Below the pieces are notes generated by a model. The model had not been told where the DNA came from. It ran no database searches and saw nothing but the letters and a program-made list of their open reading frames with translations. Made by a program: the position numbers and the translations under genes. A stretch of DNA of 19,350 nt, from NCBI GenBank assembly GCA_016214375.1, contig JACROQ010000115.1, forward strand, positions 1-19,350. The letters run 5' to 3'. The DNA is from Nitrospirota bacterium (GTDB lineage: Bacteria > Nitrospirota > 9FT-COMBO-42-15 > HDB-SIOI813). The stretch's first letter is position 1; each line of letters starts with the position of its first letter. Positions 14,252-19,350 of this stretch are shown here, piece by piece.

Positions 14252-16225
14252 ATGATCTCTCTGCAGCAGATTTCAAAGTCTTATGGAGGCCGTGTGCTTT
14301 TCAAGGAGGCCTCCCTCCAGATCGGTCTTGAAGAGCGGGTGGCCCTGGTCGGGCCGAACGGGGCGGGGAAGACCACACTCTTCGGGATGATCGCAGGAAA
14401 GGTGTCTCCTGACAGCGGGACGATCATCGTCAATAAGAAGGCCGTGATCGGTTACTTAGCCCAGGAACTGGAATCTCATGAAGGGAAGACCGTTCTCGAA
14501 GAGGTGCTGGCCGGGGGGTCAGAGGTCTCCACCATCGAGCACCACCTCCGCCTTTTAGAAGAAGAGATCGCAACGTCTCCTCCCGGCATGGACGAAAAAC
14601 TCCTGGCCCGGTATGGGGAGCTCCAGGCGAGATATGAACACCTCGGGGGATATTCCTATGAGGCCCGTGCCCGCGAGATCCTCTTTGGTATGGGTTTCCA
14701 GGAGAAACACCTCACCCGGCCAATGGAGGAGTTGTCAGGCGGCAGGCGGATGCGTGTCGCCCTCTCAAGGCTCCTTCTGATTGGACCGGATATCCTTCTC
14801 CTGGATGAGCCGACAAATCATTTGGACCTCACGTCTATCTCCTGGCTGGAGGAGTTTCTCTCCGGATATCCCGGCACGGTACTCCTCATATCCCATGACC
14901 GCGATTTCATGAACCGCCTTGTGACCCGCGTGGTGGAGGTGGATCGTCAGCAACTGATCTCTTATACCGGCAACTACGACCAGTTCACTACCGCCAAATA
15001 TGAGACACAGCAGATGGTGGAGGCGACTGCAAAGAACCAGCAGAAACGGGTCGAAGAGCTGGAGCTCTTCATCAATCGTTTCAGATATCAGGCCACGAAG
15101 GCCCGTCAGGTCCAGAGCCGCATCAAGATGCTTGAGAAGATGGAGAGAGTGGATGTGCCGGAACAGAGGAGGTCTGTCCGGTTCTCGTTTCCGGACCCGC
15201 CCCGGAGCGGGGATACGGTCATACGCCTGATTGACATAGATAAGTCCTATGAGGGAAATCAGGTCTACAGTTCCCTCAATGTTGAGCTGCGCAGGGGGCA
15301 TCGGGTGGCCCTGGTCGGCCCGAACGGGGCAGGGAAATCCACCCTGCTCAAACTGCTGGCCGGTGTCATCCCATCGGATAAAGGCGAGCGAAGAACCGGG
15401 CATCATATGACCATGGCCTATTATGCCCAGCACCAGTTGGATCTGTTAAAACCGGAAAACACCGTCCTTGAGGAGATCATGCTGTCGGCCCCGCTGGAGG
15501 AACAATCGTTTCTTCGCGCCATCCTGGGGCGGTTTCTCTTTACCGGTGATGACGTTGAGAAAAAGGTCGCGGTACTTTCCGGAGGCGAGAAGAGCCGGCT
15601 GGCCTTAGCCAAGATGCTGGTCCGTCCGGCCAACTTCCTCCTCCTGGACGAGCCGACGAACCACCTGGACATCCCATCCCGCGACGTCCTGGAAGAGGCG
15701 CTCCGGGATTTCAAGGGAACGATCTGTTTCATCACCCATGACCGGCATTTCATCCGCTCCGTGGCCAACAGGATCCTTGAAGTCCGGAATGGGACAGTGA
15801 TCCCCTACGACGGGGATTACGACTACTATCTTTACAAAACCCAGGGTTTGGAGGAAGGATTATCCGGTCCGGAATCCAGCGCCTCTCCTAATGAACCTAT
15901 GGCTGCCTCCGGAGTTTCCGCGCTCAGGGTACGGAAGACCAGGGAACAGAAGAGGGCAGAGGCCGAGGAACGAAACCGCCTGCACCGGGAGACAAACCAG
16001 TTCAGGGAAAGATTGTCACAGCTTGAGTCCGAGGTGAACGGGGCTGAGAATACCCTGCAAACACTCGCTGAGGCGCTTGCCGACCCGGAATTATACCAGG
16101 ACAAGGACCGCTTCTTTGAGACCATGGAGTCCCATGCCCGTACGAAAAAGAAGATCGGGGAACTGACCGCCGAGTGGGAACGCCTCTCCGGTATGATAGA
16201 AGAAGCGGCAAAGGCTAAGCCGTGA
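14252..16225 (+). CDS. ABC-F family ATPase (YheS/YdiF/Uup-like), ribosome-associated
   Basis: The 657-aa protein has two ABC ATPase domains and no membrane segment. Domain 1 has Walker A GPNGAGKTT at about 34-42, LSGGRRMRVALSRLLL near 159 and LLLDEPTNHLDL near 183. Domain 2 has GPNGAGKSTLLKLL near 354, LSGGEKSRLALAKML near 442 and LLLDEPTNHLD near 465. The charged linker between them (about 235-320) is the P-site tRNA interaction motif region. The C-terminal about 100 residues are highly charged and predicted coiled coil, as in Uup/YheS-type members. Family members act on stalled ribosomes or in antibiotic tolerance; which applies here cannot be told. ATG 14252 follows GGAAAG by 6 nt and has its own strong promoter. 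Confidence 0.92.
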   Translation: MISLQQISKSYGGRVLFKEASLQIGLEERVALVGPNGAGKTTLFGMIAGKVSPDSGTIIVNKKAVIGYLAQELESHEGKTVLEEVLAGGSEVSTIEHHLRLLEEEIATSPPGMDEKLLARYGELQARYEHLGGYSYEARAREILFGMGFQEKHLTRPMEELSGGRRMRVALSRLLLIGPDILLLDEPTNHLDLTSISWLEEFLSGYPGTVLLISHDRDFMNRLVTRVVEVDRQQLISYTGNYDQFTTAKYETQQMVEATAKNQQKRVEELELFINRFRYQATKARQVQSRIKMLEKMERVDVPEQRRSVRFSFPDPPRSGDTVIRLIDIDKSYEGNQVYSSLNVELRRGHRVALVGPNGAGKSTLLKLLAGVIPSDKGERRTGHHMTMAYYAQHQLDLLKPENTVLEEIMLSAPLEEQSFLRAILGRFLFTGDDVEKKVAVLSGGEKSRLALAKMLVRPANFLLLDEPTNHLDIPSRDVLEEALRDFKGTICFITHDRHFIRSVANRILEVRNGTVIPYDGDYDYYLYKTQGLEEGLSGPESSASPNEPMAASGVSALRVRKTREQKRAEAEERNRLHRETNQFRERLSQLESEVNGAENTLQTLAEALADPELYQDKDRFFETMESHARTKKKIGELTAEWERLSGMIEEAAKAKP

Positions 16226-16242
16226 GTAGAAAAGGGAACAGA
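16226..16242 (+). repeat. Short repeat after a stop codon, copy 2
   Basis: GTAGAAAAGGGAACAGA directly follows the TGA of the ABC-F gene. It matches the minus-strand sequence 12962-12946 at 16 of 17 positions, and similarity fades into the following bases (ATTGTCTTATCC against TTTATTTTCC). Both copies have the same position relative to a stop codon. Confidence 0.55.
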
Positions 16243-16243
16243 A

Positions 16244-16272
16244 TTGTCTTATCCTTTGTGAGGATATATGTT
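16244..16272 (+). promoter_or_regulatory. Candidate promoter with palindromic spacer
   Basis: TTGTCT at 16244-16249 and TATGTT at 16267-16272 are separated by exactly 17 bp. The spacer is itself an inverted repeat: TATCCT (16250-16255), TTGTG, AGGATA (16261-16266). It lies about 55 bp upstream of the zinc-ribbon gene. Hexamer matches are moderate. The palindrome could be an operator or a small RNA hairpin at the end of the ABC-F message. Confidence 0.35.
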
Positions 16273-16327
16273 ATAGTGGAGAGGATGCGCAACTAAATAA
16301 CAATGTTAAATTATGGAGGATAAACCT

Positions 16328-16789
16328 ATGGGTAATAATTATACAGTTGGTGGGTATGTTGAAGGACGGTGTACAAAATGTAAATTGCAATTAGGCCATA
16401 CAATTATTGCCATGGTTAATAATTTTCCTGCAAGAGTTAAATGTAATACCTGCAACAGTGAACACAACTTTCATGCTAAAGAATCCGGAAAAAGCGGGAC
16501 AAGCCCAAAAAACTCTCCAAAATCGGCAAGCTCTCCAAGGAAAATAAAAACTCAGGAAGTAAATCACAACGACTATATCTCCCGGTTGGCAGATTATGAT
16601 CTTTCCGCAGCCAAAAAATACAGTTTAAGCGGAAATTTTAAGAAAGATGAGATAATAGACCATTTTAAATTTGGAGTCGGAATCGTTTTATCTGTGATTC
16701 AAAGTAATAAAATAGAGATTCTCTTTAAGGATGGCCTAAAAATACTTATTCAGAACAGTGCAGGAGGGGTAGTTTACTCTGCTCAGTGA
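16328..16789 (+). CDS. Zinc-ribbon protein with C-terminal UvrD/PcrA Tudor-like domain
   Basis: The protein has 153 aa in three parts. At the N-terminus a zinc ribbon has CTKC at 15-18 and CNTC at 39-42. A low-complexity linker rich in Ser, Lys and Pro spans about 53-80. The C-terminal about 50 residues (YSLSGNFKKDEIIDHFKFGV onward, then KIEILFKDGLKILIQNSAG) have the pattern G..I.H..FG.G.V......KI...F..G.K.L. That pattern is seen in the Tudor-like domain that ends UvrD/PcrA helicases and binds RNA polymerase, and in CarD-like folds. A nucleic-acid or RNA-polymerase-binding role is inferred. I chose ATG 16328 over 16313 because GGAGG lies 8 nt before it. The gene is clearly more AT-rich than its neighbours. 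Its stop overlaps the converging helicase by 7 nt. Confidence 0.78.
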   Translation: MGNNYTVGGYVEGRCTKCKLQLGHTIIAMVNNFPARVKCNTCNSEHNFHAKESGKSGTSPKNSPKSASSPRKIKTQEVNHNDYISRLADYDLSAAKKYSLSGNFKKDEIIDHFKFGVGIVLSVIQSNKIEILFKDGLKILIQNSAGGVVYSAQ

Positions 16790-18135
16790 CCTGAGCCGGA
16801 TTTGTGGGACCGGGTTCTGCGTGTTGCTGACCCTGAGGATTGCTGATGCACTGAACCCCGATGCGCTGTTCCCTGTGCAGACTTTACAGGGTATCCTTTC
16901 TTTGCGGCATGGGTTCCTGTCCTGCCACTCGATGGCCCTGCATCTTTCTGTCCCCTGCGGGGCTGTGGTTGACGCGGCGGCCGGGCGAACTCAGAATCGT
17001 GTGCCGGTTTTGGTTTTGAATAGTCAAATCCGTTCAGCCTGCGGCGGTCTACTTTTTCTCGAAGGACCAATTCGATGGTGCGCACCATGGCCTCGTCTTC
17101 ACGGGTAATAAATGTGAAGGCATCCCCCGTTTTTGCAGCCCGGCCGGTTCGGCCGATACGGTGCGTGTAATCATCGGCCGTATTTGGTATATCATAGTTA
17201 ATCACATGAGATATGCTGGACACATCAATGCCGCGGGCGGCAATGTCTGTTGCAACAAGGATTTGATACGTACCGTCACGGAATCCGTCGAGCGCTGCCT
17301 GTCGCTTGTTCTGCGACAGGTTTCCCTGCAATGAGGCGGCACGGTAGCCGGCCTTTTCCAGTTGTTGTCCCACGCGTTTGGCACGGTGTTTCGTACGCGT
17401 AAATATCAGGACAGACTCCGTGTCGGTATGACGCAGCAGCTCAAGAAGAAGAGCGGTTTTCAGATGCTGCTCAACCGGGTAGAGCGCGTGACTGACCGTG
17501 TTTGCCGGTGCAGGCGAATTGACCTGTACCGTGACAGGGGCATGCAGTATGTCGTGGGCCAGCCTCCGGATATCATCGGGCATGGTTGCCGAGAACAACA
17601 GTGTCTGTCGCTCAGCCGGTACGTGCCTGATAATCTTTCTGATATCAGGCAGGAAGCCCATATCGAACATCCGGTCGGCCTCGTCCAGTGCAAGCACTTC
17701 CAGATGTGACAGGTTGATGGTGCGCTGATTCATATGATCCAGCAGACGGCCGGGACAGGCCACGGCGATTTCGACGCCGGTACGAAGTTTCTGAATCTGC
17801 GGCTGGATATTTACACCACCATAGACGGTGAGGCTCCGGAGTCCGGTTTGTTGTCCAAGGGTGATGATGGCCTCGTTGATCTGTTCTGCCAGTTCGCGGG
17901 TTGGGGCGATGATCAGGGCGCGGATGCTGCCGCGAGGTCCTTTTATCAGGCGCTCAAGAATAGGCAGTACGAAGACCGCTGTTTTGCCGGTCCCGGTTTG
18001 TGCCAAACCCATAACATCCTGTCCCTGCAGTATCGGCGGGATCGCCTGAACCTGAATAGGAGTCGGTGTCACAAAACCTGCCGCCGTGATACCGGCCGAG
18101 ACAGTGGGGTGAAAATTAAATGTATTAAATTTCAT
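16783..18135 (-). CDS. rhlE: DEAD-box RNA helicase, RhlE type
   Basis: The 450-aa protein has the full set of superfamily 2 motifs: Q motif within FVTPTPIQVQAIP (21-33), motif I AQTGTGKT at 45-52, Ia PTRELAEQ at 78-85, motif II DEAD at 151-154, motif III SAT at 182-184, motif V ATDIAARGID near 295-304 and motif VI HRIGRTGR at 325-332. Motif Ib reads CPGR in place of the usual TPGR. The tail from about 370 is basic and rich in Gly, Ser, Arg and Gln, as in RhlE and related helicases, and should help RNA binding. The likely role is ATP-driven remodelling of rRNA or mRNA. ATG 18135 is preceded by AAGGAATTT. It is monocistronic and convergent with the zinc-ribbon gene. Other DEAD-box subtypes are possible. 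Confidence 0.92.
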   Translation of the reverse strand: MKFNTFNFHPTVSAGITAAGFVTPTPIQVQAIPPILQGQDVMGLAQTGTGKTAVFVLPILERLIKGPRGSIRALIIAPTRELAEQINEAIITLGQQTGLRSLTVYGGVNIQPQIQKLRTGVEIAVACPGRLLDHMNQRTINLSHLEVLALDEADRMFDMGFLPDIRKIIRHVPAERQTLLFSATMPDDIRRLAHDILHAPVTVQVNSPAPANTVSHALYPVEQHLKTALLLELLRHTDTESVLIFTRTKHRAKRVGQQLEKAGYRAASLQGNLSQNKRQAALDGFRDGTYQILVATDIAARGIDVSSISHVINYDIPNTADDYTHRIGRTGRAAKTGDAFTFITREDEAMVRTIELVLREKVDRRRLNGFDYSKPKPAHDSEFARPPRQPQPRRGQKDAGPSSGRTGTHAAKKGYPVKSAQGTAHRGSVHQQSSGSATRRTRSHKSGSGH

Positions 18136-18305
18136 AAATTCCTTCTTTCATATGTTGAGGGGAGTTAAGCCCCGTGTGTGTATTCCGGGACTGACAATGA
18201 CGTAGATTTCCAGCTACAGCAGTTTGGTTTGCGATTAGTTACTTTAACAGGATAGAGGAAGCCCTGTCAAGAAGAATAGAAACAGGATCCCTCCATGGGC
18301 TTGGT

Positions 18306-18991
18306 TTATTGTTTTTGTCCAGCGGCCTCTGCGTCACGGACAAGTGACGGATCAGGGGTGATATGAAGTTCAACGCGGCGATTCATGGTTTTTCCTTCCG
18401 GTGTGTCATTCGAGGCCACGGGGTCATCGAAACTTATCCCGACCGTTTTCAGGCGGCTGACCTTGACTCCCTGACTGACCAGAAAGACCTGGACGGAATT
18501 GGCCCGTCTTTCAGAAAGACCCTGATTATAAGAGGCCGAACCCACATTGTCGGTGTGCCCCAGGATGGCGACCTCGGTCTTGTTGTACTTTTTGAGGACT
18601 TCGGCGATTTTGAGGAGACCGTTCCGCGATTCGGGTTTCAGCATGGATTGACCGGTATCGAACAGGATCTTGTCCCGCATCGTGACCCTGATCCCATCTT
18701 CCGTCCGTTGGACATCGGCCACGGATGCTAGTTCCTGGGCTTGTTTGTCCATGTAGTTCCCGATCAGTCCTCCGGATGCGGCTCCAAGGATACCACCGAT
18801 CAACGCTCCTTTCCCGACGCTCTTTTTTCCGCCGATCACGGCCCCCCCGCTGCAGCTCCTCCGAGACCACCGATCAGAACCCCCTGTTGCGCGCGGGACA
18901 TCGAGGTACATCCGGGCTGAGTCCCACTGACGAGCAACAGACCGATCCCCGTCAAAGCAACGATCTTTAACCAACCTTGTGTCAAAACCAT
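18306..18991 (-). CDS. Glycine-zipper OmpA-family envelope protein, frame broken at a G7 run
   Basis: Two overlapping minus-strand frames make one protein. From ATG 18991, with GGAGGGAAT upstream, an N-terminal hydrophobic signal (about 5-22) leads to Cys28 in QPGCTS, a poor lipobox. A Gly-zipper follows (GVLIGGLGGAAAGG). At the run of seven G (plus-strand C at 18842-18848) this frame ends shortly in a stop. With one extra G it continues as AVIGGKKSVGKGALIGGILG and then the OmpA C-terminal domain: DKILFDTGQ near 107, GHTDNVGSASYNQGLSERRA at 145-164 with the peptidoglycan-binding Asp and Arg, and TMNRRVEL near 202. The repaired product is 228 aa, the usual YiaD-like layout, anchoring the envelope to peptidoglycan. 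The other frame, open from 18974, would lack the signal. Confidence 0.82.
18842..18848 (-). other. Frameshift site: seven-G homopolymer
   Basis: The minus strand reads GCAGC then seven G then CCGTGA. Eight G would join the signal-peptide/Gly-zipper frame to the OmpA frame without a gap and with sense on both sides. Seven G gives a stop two codons later. A sequencing or assembly slip, a true mutation, or slippage-based switching would all look the same here. Confidence 0.8.
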
Positions 18992-19081
18992 TTCTATTCC
19001 CTCCGTGAAGCGAGCGATGGAAAAATTATACACAGGAGTTTGCTTTTCCTGGAGTTAAAATAGCAGGAAGAGATTTTGCTG

Positions 19082-19171
19082 TCAACAGGAGCTTAACTCG
19101 TGACCTTCATCGAGTTCATAAGGGAAGACGGCCTTGTTGAAGTAGCACCATCGTCCCGTACTTCCCTGCAT
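19082..19171 (-). CDS. Possible 29-aa small protein
   Basis: The minus strand has ATG at 19171, 6 nt after a perfect GGAGG, opening 29 codons to a TGA at 19082-19084. The product begins MQGSTGRWCYFNKAVFPYEL and ends DEGHELSSC, with a Cys near each end and no obvious domain. It would be the gene upstream of the OmpA-family protein, 90 nt away. A loose promoter, TTGCAA then TATAGG with a 16-bp spacer, lies upstream on the same strand. Length is too short to be sure. The strong ribosome site is the main support. Confidence 0.35.
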   Translation of the reverse strand: MQGSTGRWCYFNKAVFPYELDEGHELSSC

Positions 19172-19291
19172 CTCACACCTCCAAGGTTAATAATCACGGG
19201 TAAACCCCTATAAGCGCTAACTTGTTATTTGCAAATTTTTCGTTTTTTTGGTATCCTTCTCTTATGTCGCAATTTAAGAGGAGGTTCATTT
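19172..19291. other. AT-rich spacer at right edge
   Basis: Together with the leader of the OmpA-family gene this makes about 300 bp without a secure gene. The part from about 19205 is AT-rich with T runs and leads into a strong ribosome site. If the following gene is a transposase, an insertion-sequence left end should lie in here, but no matching right end is in the window. Confidence 0.35.
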
Positions 19292-19350
19292 ATGGAAGAA
19301 GATTGGGATGTCCTGGTATCTTTTTTCCCCGATAATTGGAAAGAACTGGC
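19292..19350 (+). CDS. Start of a gene, probably an IS4-type transposase (cut by window edge)
   Basis: ATG 19292 follows AAGAGGAGG at good spacing. The 19 complete codons read MEEDWDVLVSFFPDNWKELA up to the window edge (the last residue is from an incomplete codon with fixed first two bases). The W-x-x-L-x-x-x-x-P-x-x-W-x-x-L-A pattern resembles the N-terminus of some IS4-family transposases. No catalytic residues are visible, so the call is tentative. The start itself is well supported. Confidence 0.55.
   Translation, partial: MEEDWDVLVSFFPDNWKEL

Noticed and set aside
14149..14331. 60-codon plus-strand frame overlapping the ABC-F start
   Set aside because: It spans the ABC-F promoter and ribosome site, has no ribosome site of its own, and runs out of frame into the ATPase domain.
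14765..15433. 222-codon minus-strand open frame inside the ABC-F gene
   Set aside because: The plus strand has intact Walker and signature motifs throughout. The antisense frame is a by-product of GC-rich codons.
18136..18305. Hairpins between the helicase and OmpA-family genes as terminators
   Set aside because: Only short stems of 4-6 bp with long loops or competing pairings and no T tract could be found.

Overview
The window looks like about 19 kb of chromosome from a Gram-negative bacterium. An OmpA-family envelope protein, lipid-linked glycosylation enzymes and a RhlE-type helicase point that way. The mix of a cob cluster, a GAF-GGDEF protein, an ArnT-like glycosyltransferase and short palindromic repeats next to stop codons would suit Nitrospirota or a deltaproteobacterial (Desulfobacterota) lineage. 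That placement is inference from gene content only. Genes are dense and mostly moderate in GC; one small gene (16328-16789) is clearly more AT-rich.

Region 1 (1-3709) is a cobalamin late-assembly operon. It opens with the 3' part of a cobalamin riboswitch, followed by an antiterminator/terminator pair, then cobD (threonine-phosphate decarboxylase), cbiB, cobS and a cobC-like phosphatase. Genes abut or overlap. CobD makes aminopropanol phosphate, CbiB attaches it to the corrin ring, CobS joins the lower-ligand nucleoside, and CobC dephosphorylates. cobU and cobT are not here.

Region 2 (3721-6713, minus strand) is a two-gene ABC importer of the nitrate/sulfonate/taurine type. A tandem-duplicated permease is followed, with a 1-nt overlap, by an ATPase carrying a C-terminal AAA-associated domain. 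No substrate-binding protein is present. A 307-bp divergent spacer follows, holding a perfect 17-bp inverted repeat and a pair of DnaA-box-like sites.

Region 3 (7021-8649) has a DUF488-like protein and a GAF-GGDEF diguanylate cyclase in one transcription unit, then a 56-codon gene of unknown function on the minus strand.

Region 4 (8715-12894) is the most interesting part. Three overlapping genes encode a PAP2 phosphatase fused to an ArnT/PMT-like glycosyltransferase, an ArnC/DPM1-like polyprenyl-phosphate glycosyltransferase, and a flippase-like (LPG synthase TM family) membrane protein. Together they could charge, translocate and transfer a lipid-linked sugar. The operon ends inside a perfect 58-bp palindrome that supplies its last codons and stop.

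Region 5 (12964-18991) holds a phospholipase D/cardiolipin synthase-like protein (minus), an ABC-F ATPase (plus), a zinc-ribbon plus Tudor-like small protein (plus), a RhlE-type DEAD-box helicase (minus), and a glycine-zipper/OmpA envelope protein (minus) whose reading frame is broken at a run of seven G. The far right edge begins another gene, probably an IS4-type transposase.
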